Shown in pieces: positions 1 to 7,280 of a stretch of 40,992 nt of DNA (within the stretch, counting starts at the first letter, position 1; every line of letters begins with the position of its first letter). The DNA is from Geobacteraceae bacterium (GTDB taxonomy: Bacteria; Desulfobacterota; Desulfuromonadia; Geobacterales; Geobacteraceae). The position numbers and the translations under genes were made by a program. The notes below the pieces were generated by a model. The model had not been told where the DNA came from. It saw nothing but the letters and a program-made list of their open reading frames with translations, and did no database searches. The DNA lies in assembly GCA_024281055.1 (NCBI GenBank), contig JAMXLF010000014.1, forward strand, positions 1 to 40,992, read 5' to 3'.

Positions 1-126
1 TTCATAACGCAACAAGCGCCAAGCCGTTCAAGTGGACCAAGAGCGCATCAGCAATTATTGAATCAGTTCAAAGAGCAAAACAAAGTGCAAATATTACTAG
101 AAAGAACTAACCAAACGGGACACTAG
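1..126 (+). mobile_element. IS630-family insertion sequence, 3' end only
   Basis: Bases 2-126 are repeated exactly, in inverted orientation, at the right end of the window (40868-40992). The segment carries the C-terminus of a transposase and then a short terminal stretch ending in CTAG. IS630-family elements (Tc1/mariner superfamily) insert at TA, often within CTAG, and duplicate the TA. The junction at 123-126 fits that rule, so unique chromosomal sequence begins at about 126. The 5' part of the element lies outside the window. Confidence 0.8.
3..110 (+). CDS. IS630-family transposase, C-terminal fragment (5' end outside window)
   Basis: Reading from base 3 gives 35 residues beginning HNATSAKPFKWTKSA and ending at TAA 108-110. 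The AKPFKWT stretch is a typical C-terminal signature of IS630-family DDE transposases, where it follows the last catalytic acidic residue. Only the tail is present because the window starts inside the gene. An identical fragment is encoded on the - strand at the right end. Nothing can be said about whether the full-length copies are active. Confidence 0.75.
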   Translation, partial: HNATSAKPFKWTKSASAIIESVQRAKQSANITRKN

Positions 127-250
127 GCCACGAAGCGTTGGTTAATTGTCCTGGTTGAGCCGATGGGCATCCTAAGACAAAGGCCAACGAACGTTGAGCC
201 GTCGGGGGACCGGTTTTTAAAGTTTCAATAAAGTCAAAGCGGGGGCTTGG

Positions 251-1816
251 GTGAAAAAGGAGGAATGTAGACGGTTGCTGCTCCCTGCCGGCCTGGACCT
301 TGAAAGTCTTGGTGAAACGTGGGATGTGGTCATCCATCAGCAGGAATCGCGGTTCCTGGAGTTTTGGGACACGTTCGAGTGGGGACTCTGGTACGGAGGG
401 CATCTCCTGTACAGTTGCGGGGAGGAGTACCACTTGTGCGCCCGTGACGGAGGCTGGATGGGGGAGGAATTATGCCGGGAAACGACCCGAGACAGGCGAC
501 GGTTCTGGGGGGACTTCGAAACTCAGGAGATGAGGGGGACGCTGGAGGGGATGCTCGGTCTAAGAGGGCTGGCACCGGTAGTTGAGAGTGCATTCCGCCG
601 GCGACAGTGCGAGTTGCGCAACGAGACGGGAAAGATCGTCTGCCGGCTCGAGTGGGTTTCGGTTTCTGCGGGGAAACGGGGTGGAAAAGAGCTGCTGCGA
701 TTCTGCCGGGTGATGCCGCTCCTCGGCTACGAACCAGAGGCGGCACGAGTGGTGGAGCACCTCACCGCGGCCGGAGCGGCCACGTCCGGGGATGGTCCGT
801 TGGACGTGCTGCTGCGGCACGCGGATCGGATCCCCCAGCACTACACCCTGCGACCCGTCTTCGATCTCACGGGAGAAATGCCGGCCCGCGAGGCGGTGCG
901 GCGGATCGTCTGCTCAATGCTGGAGATCGCAGCCCGAAATGTGCCGGGAATAGTGAACGATCTCGACACGGAATTCCTCCACGATTACCGGATTTGTCTC
1001 CGGAAGATCCGTTCTGTACTGGGTCTGGTAAAAGAAATTTATCCGGCCGAGGAAACCCGGCGAATACGTACTATCGTCGGGGATCTTGCCCGGCAGACCA
1101 ACCGGCTCCGTGATCTGGATGTGTACCTCCTGGCGCGTGACGAATACCGTGGATTGCTCCCCCCCGGACTCCGCCCGACCCTGGAGAAGATGTTCAAGGA
1201 TTTTTCCGCGGAGAGGGCGGATGAGGTGCGGCGGGTGACGACGAAACTGCGTGCGCCGTCCTGGCACAAGCTATTCCGCGAGATCGAGGAATATTTTTCT
1301 CAGGCGACGCCGCACGAGTCTTCGCCGGCTGCAGGCCTTCACGTGGGTCCGCTGGCGTTCGGCCGCATTTACAAGCGATACCGGAAGGTCCGCGGGATCG
1401 CACGGGAGATAGGAGCAGAGGCGTCCGACGAAGCAGTGCACCAACTCCGAATCGAGTGCAAAAAACTGCGCTATCTCATGGAGTTCTTTAACGAACTCAT
1501 TCCCGAGGAGGAAGGGGCGGCGCAGCTGAAGGTGCTGCGCCGGCTACAGAACAGACTCGGCGAGTTCAACGATGCCTCAGTGCAACAGAAATCTCTGCTC
1601 GACTATTGGGAGCAGCATAAATCCAAGAGTGCCACCGCCCTGGGAGTTGGCGGTCTTGTCTCTATCCTCTACCAGCGGCAGCAACGGACGCGTGGCCTTA
1701 TCGATCAGGAACTTGAGGTTTTCTGCAGCGGTTCGACCGCCTCATCCTTCAAACGCACCTTCAAAGTGCCGGTTTCCGTTGCCGCAACGGCAGAAAAGAG
1801 GGCTGCTCACCCGTGA
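251..1816 (+). CDS. CHAD domain protein with degenerate N-terminal CYTH-like domain
   Basis: A 521-residue protein. The C-terminal CHAD domain spans roughly residues 211-485. It shows the two helical signatures with conserved His and basic residues, HDYRICLRKIR (from H244) and HQLRIECKKLR (from H397), followed by LGEFNDASV. CHAD domains are alpha-helical, bind polyphosphate through these basic faces and can localise to polyphosphate granules. Residues about 27-140 look like a worn CYTH domain: WDTFEWGLWYGG resembles the usual FDTPD-W-L-G-LR block, but the ExExK metal-binding signature is absent, so triphosphatase activity is unlikely. The start is GTG 251; an in-frame TAA at 218-220 excludes earlier starts and no other start codon lies between. 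The stop overlaps the next start by four bases (GTGA), implying translational coupling to the ParA gene. The IS end lies only about 125 bases upstream and may have altered its promoter. Confidence 0.85.
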   Translation: MKKEECRRLLLPAGLDLESLGETWDVVIHQQESRFLEFWDTFEWGLWYGGHLLYSCGEEYHLCARDGGWMGEELCRETTRDRRRFWGDFETQEMRGTLEGMLGLRGLAPVVESAFRRRQCELRNETGKIVCRLEWVSVSAGKRGGKELLRFCRVMPLLGYEPEAARVVEHLTAAGAATSGDGPLDVLLRHADRIPQHYTLRPVFDLTGEMPAREAVRRIVCSMLEIAARNVPGIVNDLDTEFLHDYRICLRKIRSVLGLVKEIYPAEETRRIRTIVGDLARQTNRLRDLDVYLLARDEYRGLLPPGLRPTLEKMFKDFSAERADEVRRVTTKLRAPSWHKLFREIEEYFSQATPHESSPAAGLHVGPLAFGRIYKRYRKVRGIAREIGAEASDEAVHQLRIECKKLRYLMEFFNELIPEEEGAAQLKVLRRLQNRLGEFNDASVQQKSLLDYWEQHKSKSATALGVGGLVSILYQRQQRTRGLIDQELEVFCSGSTASSFKRTFKVPVSVAATAEKRAAHP

Positions 1817-2565
1817 ATGTTCTTTCGGCCTACAGCATCAAGGGTGGCGTAGGGAAGACCGCCCTTGCCGTCAATCTGGCCTATGCGCTCCGCGAGAGGG
1901 GGCAGCGGACTCTCCTGCTGGACCTCGACCCGCAGGGTGCGGCTTCCTTTTATTTTCGCGTCGACTGCGCAGAAAAATTCCGCATGCGCAACGCTCACTC
2001 CATGGCGGCCGGATTCCGCAGAAACGTACGGGAATCCGACTTTCCCGGACTCGACATCATTCCTTCCAACCTCGCCTACCGGAACTTTGACCTGGTGCTG
2101 GAGGGAATGGCGAAGCGCAGGAAGCAACTCCGCGCCATGCTGGAGGAGTTCAAACCCGATTACGATGTGATTCTCATGGACTGCCCGCCCAACATCACGC
2201 TTCTCTCCGAAAACGTTTTCCGTGCGTCGGATATTATCCTGGTGCCGGTCATCCCGACTATTCTGTCGCAAAGAACATTGGCACAATTGATCGATTTTTT
2301 CCGGGACGAAGAGCTTCCGGGCAAAAGGCTACGCCCGTTTTTCTCTATGGTGCAGAAGAGAAACAAAATGCATCGTGAAATGATGAACGCCCTTCCGGAA
2401 TTGCATCCCGGTTTCCTGAAAACAGCCATCCCCTTTTCAGCGGACGTGGAAAAAATGGGACTCCACAGAAAGCCCCTCCTGGCTTACTCTTCCGCCTGTG
2501 AGGCGGCACGGGCCTACCGGGCGCTGTGCAACGAAATCCTTGCTCCTTTGGGTCCTCGATCATGA
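1813..2565 (+). CDS. ParA/MinD-family ATPase linked to CHAD and CYTH genes
   Basis: A 250-residue P-loop ATPase. It has the deviant Walker A box KGGVGKT (residues 10-16) with the signature lysine at K10, a Walker A' region DLDPQG (37-42) and a Walker B-like DVILMDCPPN. These define the ParA/Soj/McdA group, which dimerise on ATP, bind DNA non-specifically and move or space cargo over the nucleoid. No ParB or parS-like partner is encoded beside it. Instead it lies between two proteins of polyphosphate metabolism and overlaps both neighbours by four bases (GTGA upstream, ATGA downstream). By analogy with the carboxysome positioner McdA, the cargo may be polyphosphate granules with the CHAD protein as adaptor; this is inference. 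The start is GTG 1813, fixed by the overlap. Confidence 0.9.
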   Translation: MNVLSAYSIKGGVGKTALAVNLAYALRERGQRTLLLDLDPQGAASFYFRVDCAEKFRMRNAHSMAAGFRRNVRESDFPGLDIIPSNLAYRNFDLVLEGMAKRRKQLRAMLEEFKPDYDVILMDCPPNITLLSENVFRASDIILVPVIPTILSQRTLAQLIDFFRDEELPGKRLRPFFSMVQKRNKMHREMMNALPELHPGFLKTAIPFSADVEKMGLHRKPLLAYSSACEAARAYRALCNEILAPLGPRS

Positions 2566-3410
2566 TTGAAATCGAGCGGAAATTCCTCCTGAAGTCCCTC
2601 CCGGACGGTGCCCGAGGCGGGAAACGCATACTGCAGGGGTATCTTGCCCACGACGAGCAATTAGAGGTACGTATCCGGCAGTACGGGGAGAAGCATTTCC
2701 TCACCGTTAAGGAGGGGCGAGGGCTTAAGCGCAGGGAGATCGAAGTCGAGATTTCGCCCCGGCAGTTTCAGGCGCTCTGGCCGTTCACCGAAGGACGGCG
2801 GTTGGAGAAAGTCCGTTCGAAGGTCAAGTACGGACAATACCAGGTGGAAGTGGACAGCTATTGCGGCGAGCTCGAACCGCTGCTCATTGCGGAAGTGGAG
2901 TTCCCGTCGGTCGAGGCGAGCGAACTCTTCGAGAAGCCGGACTATTGCGGATTGGAAGTGACGGACGATTATGCTTACAGCAACAGTTCTCTGGCAATCC
3001 ATGGCCTTCCTCACGGTCCGGCCCCGGAGTACCAGATTGCGGCACTCCCCTACCTGTTTCGCAGCGGGAGACTTCACCTCGTGCTGATTATGAACTCCTC
3101 TCAGACCCGCTGGATCATTCCCAAGGGGCAGCCGGAGTCGGGCATGTCCCGGCACGATGTCGCAGTCATGGAAGCCATGGAGGAGGCTGGCGTCATTGGC
3201 AGTTGCCTTCTCGGTCACCGACCGTCCAGTTGCCGCAACAAGGAAAAGATTCTCTTCGTGTACCCTCTGAAGGTGACGACCGTGCTCAAAAAGTGGCCGG
3301 AGATGGAGTGGCGCAAACGCGCTGTCGTCCCGGTTGACAAGGCCCTGAAGATGATCAGGGATCCACAGCTCTCCCTGTCCATCCAGCGTTTGATCTCCCG
3401 GTTAATTTGA
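2562..3410 (+). CDS. CYTH domain fused to a NUDIX-like domain
   Basis: 282 residues. The N-terminal half is a CYTH domain starting directly with the ExExK signature (E3-I-E5-R-K7), followed by alternating acidic and basic strands typical of the triphosphate tunnel fold, whose members hydrolyse or bind inorganic triphosphate and related phosphates. Residues about 160-275 resemble a NUDIX hydrolase of the diphosphoinositol/diadenosine polyphosphate type (TRWIIPKG, then EAMEEAGV). The NUDIX box is imperfect: the first Glu and the Arg of GX5EX7REUXEEXGU are Met (M195, M203), while E204, E207 and E208 remain. ATG 2562 is chosen because it overlaps the ParA stop (ATGA) and begins exactly at the CYTH signature; an upstream in-frame codon would extend into ParA. 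It is the last gene of a three-gene operon with CHAD and ParA. Confidence 0.88.
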   Translation: MIEIERKFLLKSLPDGARGGKRILQGYLAHDEQLEVRIRQYGEKHFLTVKEGRGLKRREIEVEISPRQFQALWPFTEGRRLEKVRSKVKYGQYQVEVDSYCGELEPLLIAEVEFPSVEASELFEKPDYCGLEVTDDYAYSNSSLAIHGLPHGPAPEYQIAALPYLFRSGRLHLVLIMNSSQTRWIIPKGQPESGMSRHDVAVMEAMEEAGVIGSCLLGHRPSSCRNKEKILFVYPLKVTTVLKKWPEMEWRKRAVVPVDKALKMIRDPQLSLSIQRLISRLI

Positions 3411-3590
3411 ACCCCGCAAAAAGGGTGTCCTTTCCTTTTCCCGTAGGTCGTTCCATCTCCCACTGTTTCTGATCCGCCCACCCCCCGGTCGCCGTAGCCG
3501 TAGCTCTCTGCGGCGACGCCCCTCTTCGTGACACTCGTCAGCCTGTTCAGCGCGTCGTAATAAAAAAATTTGATGACACCAACATTTTAT
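3411..3590 (-). pseudogene. Rhs/YD-repeat protein remnant
   Basis: The - strand reads openly from an in-frame TAA at about 3589 down to the end of the CYTH-NUDIX gene. It contains FFYYDALNRLTSVTKRG followed by ESYGYGDRG, the characteristic tyrosine-aspartate pattern of one Rhs/YD repeat. There is no start codon, ribosome site or remaining shell domain, so this is a scrap of a once much larger secreted repeat protein. It fills most of the gap between the CYTH-NUDIX gene and galE and suggests a past deletion here. Confidence 0.55.
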
Positions 3591-3675
3591 CCGGCTGTTG
3601 CATGAAGTACATTTTCCTGTGGGATACTGCTCCAAAGCTGAACGAGACTCACGAAGAAAGGGAATAAGTCGCCAG

Positions 3676-4689
3676 ATGAACACTGTCGCTCCCCCACCCA
3701 CGTTCCCCGATTCTGTCCTCGTAACTGGAGGATGCGGCTACATAGGCAGCCACGTCGTACGCCAGCTCTCCGAGGCAGGCGTGCGGCCGGTGGTGTTCGA
3801 CAACCTGTCCACCGGCTTTCGCGACGCCCTCATCCATGGCGAAGAGCTGATCGTCGGAGATCTGGCCGATACGGAGGCCCTCGCGGCAGTTCTCACCAGA
3901 TATCCCGTGAAGACGGTCATCCACTTTGCCGCATCCATCGTGGCCCCGGAATCGGTGACGCACCCTCTCAAATTCTATGGGAACAACACTCGCAACACCC
4001 TGAACCTCCTCCAGGCCTGCATCGCCAACGGGGTAGAGCAGTTCATCTTCTCCAGCACCGCTGCGGTCTACGGCATGCCGGAGAACGGCGTGGCCGCGGA
4101 GGAGAGCCCGCTTTGCCCCATCAATCCCTACGGCACCTCTAAGCTCGTGAGCGAATGGATGCTGCGGGACGCGGCGCTGGCCCATGGCATGAAGTACGCG
4201 GCACTTCGCTACTTCAACGTGGCCGGGGCTGACCCTCAGACCCGGATAGGGCAGCGCACCCCCGAGGCAACCCACCTCATCAAGGTCGCCTGCCAGGCGG
4301 CGCTCGGACTGCGCAGTAGTTGTTCCATCTACGGCGCCGACTACCCCACCCCGGACGGAACCGGCATCCGCGACTACATTCACATTGAAGACCTGGCGAG
4401 CGCCCACCTGGCGGCTCTCAGACACCTGGAGCGTGGGGGGGAAAATGCGACGCTCAACGTCGGCTACGGCCGGGGGGCGAGCGTACGCGAAGTGCTGGCT
4501 ATGGTAAAGGAAGTCTCCGGCGTCGATTTCCCGATAAGGGAGGATGCCCGTCGCCCCGGCGACCCGGCCATGCTCGTGGCGCGGGCCGACCGCATCCGGG
4601 GCGAGCTCGACTGGACGCCGCGCTTTGCCGACCTTCGGACCATCGTCGCGGATGCGTGGCGGTGGGAGAGCAAGCTGGCGGGGTCGTGA
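3676..4689 (+). CDS. galE: UDP-glucose 4-epimerase (GalE-like SDR)
   Basis: 337 residues, the usual length for GalE. The N-terminus has the NAD-binding motif TGGCGYIGSHV (from T17), the substrate-binding serines lie in FSSTAAVYG (126-133), and the catalytic YxxxK is Y152-GTS-K156. Further family blocks RYFNVAGAD and GTGIRDYIHIEDL are present. GalE interconverts UDP-glucose and UDP-galactose with bound NAD and supplies galactose units for lipopolysaccharide and exopolysaccharide. ATG 3676 was chosen because it gives the standard N-terminus; an earlier ATG at 3598 would add 26 residues unrelated to the family. It stands alone with respect to other sugar genes. The next small gene begins 22 bases downstream and may be co-transcribed. 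Other nucleotide-sugar epimerases share the fold, but the match to GalE is good throughout. Confidence 0.93.
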   Translation: MNTVAPPPTFPDSVLVTGGCGYIGSHVVRQLSEAGVRPVVFDNLSTGFRDALIHGEELIVGDLADTEALAAVLTRYPVKTVIHFAASIVAPESVTHPLKFYGNNTRNTLNLLQACIANGVEQFIFSSTAAVYGMPENGVAAEESPLCPINPYGTSKLVSEWMLRDAALAHGMKYAALRYFNVAGADPQTRIGQRTPEATHLIKVACQAALGLRSSCSIYGADYPTPDGTGIRDYIHIEDLASAHLAALRHLERGGENATLNVGYGRGASVREVLAMVKEVSGVDFPIREDARRPGDPAMLVARADRIRGELDWTPRFADLRTIVADAWRWESKLAGS

Positions 4690-4711
4690 CGCGAGGTCAT
4701 CAGGAGGTAAC

Positions 4712-4885
4712 ATGTCTTCTACGTATGTAACTACCGATCCTGTCACCGGCAGAACGCGCGTTTTCTTCGGTTATCTGTACGAATGCCGAGCCGAGTCCCC
4801 AAACGGCTGCCCCTATGCCCTGAAACTGCCGGACGGCAACCACTGCACCCACCCCAACAGCCGCACATATGATTGCGGCAGATAA
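4712..4885 (+). CDS. small cysteine-containing protein, unknown function
   Basis: 57 residues preceded by a strong ribosome site (AGGAGG, 4702-4707) at ideal spacing. It has four cysteines (positions 27, 33, 45, 55) in the pattern C-x5-C-x11-C-x9-C, with His and Asn around them (GNHCTHPNS), which could bind a metal ion. There is no signal peptide or membrane segment. I do not recognise the family. It begins 22 bases after galE in the same direction and may share its transcript. The strong ribosome site supports it as a real gene despite its size. Confidence 0.6.
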   Translation: MSSTYVTTDPVTGRTRVFFGYLYECRAESPNGCPYALKLPDGNHCTHPNSRTYDCGR

Positions 4886-4979
4886 AAGATAAGGCTGCAT
4901 TGCCATAGGAACAATCGCTATGCCCTAGCAGTCGATCGTAACGCGATGTGACCACATTACGCACAGAGAGGAATACACC

Positions 4980-5090
4980 ATGGAAGTCTCAAACCTGAAA
5001 TTCGGATTGGAAATCGCCGCGGCTCTTGTCGGCATCATCGGCATCGCCTTCTTCGTCTACGTGATGCTCTTGTCCGGGAAAGCCAAATGA
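4980..5090 (+). CDS. 36-residue single-pass membrane protein
   Basis: ATG 4980 follows AGAGAGG at 4965-4971 with suitable spacing. After a short N-terminus (MEVSNLKFGLE) comes one hydrophobic helix, about residues 12-31 (IAAALVGIIGIAFFVYVMLL), and a basic tail SGKAK, so the C-terminus should be cytoplasmic. Its stop overlaps the start of the next gene by four bases (ATGA), which argues that the two are translated together and may act together. Too short for family assignment; possibly a membrane anchor or regulator for the following protein. Confidence 0.6.
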   Translation: MEVSNLKFGLEIAAALVGIIGIAFFVYVMLLSGKAK

Positions 5091-5590
5091 ACGCTCACAG
5101 AGAACACGATCGCATCGCTCTGTGCGGGGACATCAAAGCACATAAAAGATTGTCAGAGATGGCACCCAACTGCCAGGTAGTCGAAGTAGTTCAGCGTACG
5201 GTCGTTACCGCCGACAACCTCCCCGCTTTCCAGGGCCTTATCCCACTGGAACAGCAGGCCGAAATCCACTGGGGGGACTGCATTACGCTTCTTCTCTTTT
5301 ACAACGGCACGAAAAAGTGTCACGGCACCATGACCATCTGGCACAACAGCGCGCGGGCAGCGATCAAATCGACGGATATCAACCAGTCCGGCGAATGGGA
5401 TGAGCGATGCAGCATACTCGTTACCGATGAAGTCGAGAATGCGTGGACCATCCACGGCGAAGAGATCTCGGGAAGAATAGCCTTCGACCTCTTGGGTTTT
5501 GAAGGCATCATGAGCTGCGGCCAGTTCTTTCGGGCAAGCCCCCTCCTCTTTCCGAACGGTGCCGGCAGTGTCTCCACCAGCCGGAACTAG
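5087..5590 (+). CDS. hypothetical protein, 167 residues
   Basis: A soluble-looking protein with no signal peptide, membrane segment or motif I recognise. It has five cysteines (in ALCGD, NCQ, DCI, RCS, SCGQ) and a mixed alpha/beta composition. Its start overlaps the 36-residue membrane protein (ATGA) and its stop is 10 bases before the FRG-domain gene, so the three form one tight transcription unit. ATG 5087 is supported by that overlap. The function is unknown; the only clue is linkage to FRG, a domain often found in accessory loci. Confidence 0.7.
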   Translation: MNAHREHDRIALCGDIKAHKRLSEMAPNCQVVEVVQRTVVTADNLPAFQGLIPLEQQAEIHWGDCITLLLFYNGTKKCHGTMTIWHNSARAAIKSTDINQSGEWDERCSILVTDEVENAWTIHGEEISGRIAFDLLGFEGIMSCGQFFRASPLLFPNGAGSVSTSRN

Positions 5591-5600
5591 CGGACAATCG

Positions 5601-6398
5601 ATGGAAGAGATACTCATTCATTCGTGGGATGAGCTTCAAAAGGAGTTATTCGCCGACTCCTGGAATGAGGAACTCGGGCGGTTTCGGTCGCGCTTTGCCT
5701 TTCGCGGCCTGTCCGATGCCGGCTACCGACTGGAAACGAGCCTGATGCGCCTCGGCGGAAAGTACGCCGAGCTCGAACGGCATCTGCTGCGGAACTTCAC
5801 CAAATACGCCCATCGCAACGTCGTGGAGCGGGACTCGCTCTGGCACTGGCTCTCCGTTGCCCAGCACTACGGCCTCCCGACGCGGATCCTCGACTGGACG
5901 TACTCCCCCTTCATCGCCATGCACTTTGCGACGGTGAACATCGACAAATACGACCTGGACGGCGTCATCTGGGCGGTGAACTACGTCAAGGCCCATCAGA
6001 TGCTACCCGCCAAATTCAGGAAAATGCTGGAGGACGAGGGGGCGAACGTGCTGACGGTGAAGATGCTGTCCGAAGCCGTCAACTCCCTCACCGACCTCGC
6101 CGAACCGGCGCACGACGACATTGCCATCTTCTTCGAGCCGCCGTCCCTCGACGACCGGATCGTCAACCAGTATGCGCTCTGCTCGGTCATGTCCGGCCCG
6201 ACCAAGGCCCTGGATGAATGGCTGAGGGATAAGGGGCTCGGCAGGAAAATCATCATCCCCGCCTCTCTCAAATGGGAGATCCGCGACAAGCTCGACCAGG
6301 CGAACATCACCGAACGGGTGCTCTTCCCCGGGCTCGACGGGCTGAGCAGCTGGCTCAAGCGGCACTACAGTCCAAGGATGGCGACGTCCGGAGTCTGA
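5601..6398 (+). CDS. FRG domain protein
   Basis: 265 residues. Near the N-terminus it has the defining FRG stretch (FAFRGLSDAGY), then the second conserved block QHYGLPTRILDWTYSP, typical of the family in which an aromatic-Arg-Gly motif and a QHxGxPTRLLDW block recur. FRG proteins occur in bacteria and phages, often in variable loci; their biochemical activity is not established to my knowledge. ATG 5601 starts right before the domain; an in-frame GTG at 5559 lies inside the preceding gene and would add 14 low-complexity residues. Neither start has a strong ribosome site, so translation may depend on coupling from the gene ending 10 bases upstream. Possibly the effector of a three-gene accessory module; this is inference. 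Confidence 0.82.
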   Translation: MEEILIHSWDELQKELFADSWNEELGRFRSRFAFRGLSDAGYRLETSLMRLGGKYAELERHLLRNFTKYAHRNVVERDSLWHWLSVAQHYGLPTRILDWTYSPFIAMHFATVNIDKYDLDGVIWAVNYVKAHQMLPAKFRKMLEDEGANVLTVKMLSEAVNSLTDLAEPAHDDIAIFFEPPSLDDRIVNQYALCSVMSGPTKALDEWLRDKGLGRKIIIPASLKWEIRDKLDQANITERVLFPGLDGLSSWLKRHYSPRMATSGV

Positions 6399-6413
6399 AT
6401 TTCTCTTTCTCTT

Positions 6414-7193
6414 TCACATACCCTTTTCTTCCACACTGCAGGGGTCATCTTTTCCCATCATGACTTTTATGGCGATTGAGGCCATTTCCGCCTTTGCCAT
6501 TATCCCGGCTGCGAAATTCAGGGTACTCATCCGGCGGTAGTCTTCTGCAAGCATGACCGGAGCTGCGATTGAATCTGTTGTCTCTTGCGAAATATTTTCA
6601 TTGATCAGTTCAGTACCTGCTTTTTTGATAAGGGCATACTTCCTGTCAAAGAGTCGTGGCGCATTTGCCGCCCCGGCCGCCGAAATCAGTATCTCCCCCG
6701 CCCATTTCCAGTCCAGGTGCTCACAGATGACATGGAAGTGCCTCCTCAGAATGTCGAAGTTCGCTATTTCAGGAAAGCCGCAGGATGAGATCAAGACCGC
6801 CTTGGGATGTCGCCCGAATCGCTTGGGGTGCTTGGTTTCCCCCTTGGGGGAACGGATCTGGGCAGGTTCCAGAATAACGAAGAATCTGTCGACCACGTTC
6901 TTGACCGTGGCGGGAAGATCGAAGAAATAGAGCGGTGCCGCCAGGAGGAGGTAGTCGGCCCGTTTGTAGACATCGAGGATTTGCTCGAAATCATCTTTCT
7001 TAACACACTCTCCCTGCCCCTTTCTCCCCCAGCACGACCAGCAACCGGTGCATGGCCCAATGTTCATCCTGTGGGGATAGAACTTGTGTACCTCCAGGTC
7101 CTCCCCCATCCCTTCGATACACAGGTCGAGCATCTTCTCGGTGAACGATCGCTCCCTCAGAGAGCCTGAAATTGCCAACACTACGCTGCTCAT
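6414..7193 (-). CDS. NADPH-dependent FMN reductase/iron-sulfur flavoprotein-like
   Basis: 259 residues with a flavodoxin-like N-terminus: AISGSLRERSFTEKML is the FMN phosphate-binding loop, and LLLAAPLYFFDLPATVKNVVDRF is the flavin-contact region. Residues 48-63 hold a compact cysteine cluster, CTGCWSC then C after eight residues, resembling the [4Fe-4S] motif of Isf-type iron-sulfur flavoproteins. The likely role is cytoplasmic electron transfer or quinone, metal or oxygen reduction using FMN and probably an iron-sulfur cluster; the natural substrate cannot be told. ATG 7193 has AGAGGA upstream at good spacing. It converges with the FRG gene, leaving only 15 bases between stops. The C-terminal region after residue 180 is variable in the family. 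Confidence 0.85.
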   Translation of the reverse strand: MSSVVLAISGSLRERSFTEKMLDLCIEGMGEDLEVHKFYPHRMNIGPCTGCWSCWGRKGQGECVKKDDFEQILDVYKRADYLLLAAPLYFFDLPATVKNVVDRFFVILEPAQIRSPKGETKHPKRFGRHPKAVLISSCGFPEIANFDILRRHFHVICEHLDWKWAGEILISAAGAANAPRLFDRKYALIKKAGTELINENISQETTDSIAAPVMLAEDYRRMSTLNFAAGIMAKAEMASIAIKVMMGKDDPCSVEEKGM

Positions 7194-7280
7194 AACGGTT
7201 TCCTCTTTTCGCTATCGGGACACACGGTACCATTCAATATCCGCCCCATCGATCACTTCCCCGAGGGAGTCGGCAAGAGA

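Noticed and set aside
3649-4746. 365-codon frame on the - strand opposite galE
   Set aside because: The galE frame has complete family motifs; the antisense translation has none.
4886-4979. Possible regulatory fold between two small genes
   Set aside because: Only short imperfect repeats (GCCATAGG, GCTATGCCC); nothing beyond chance.
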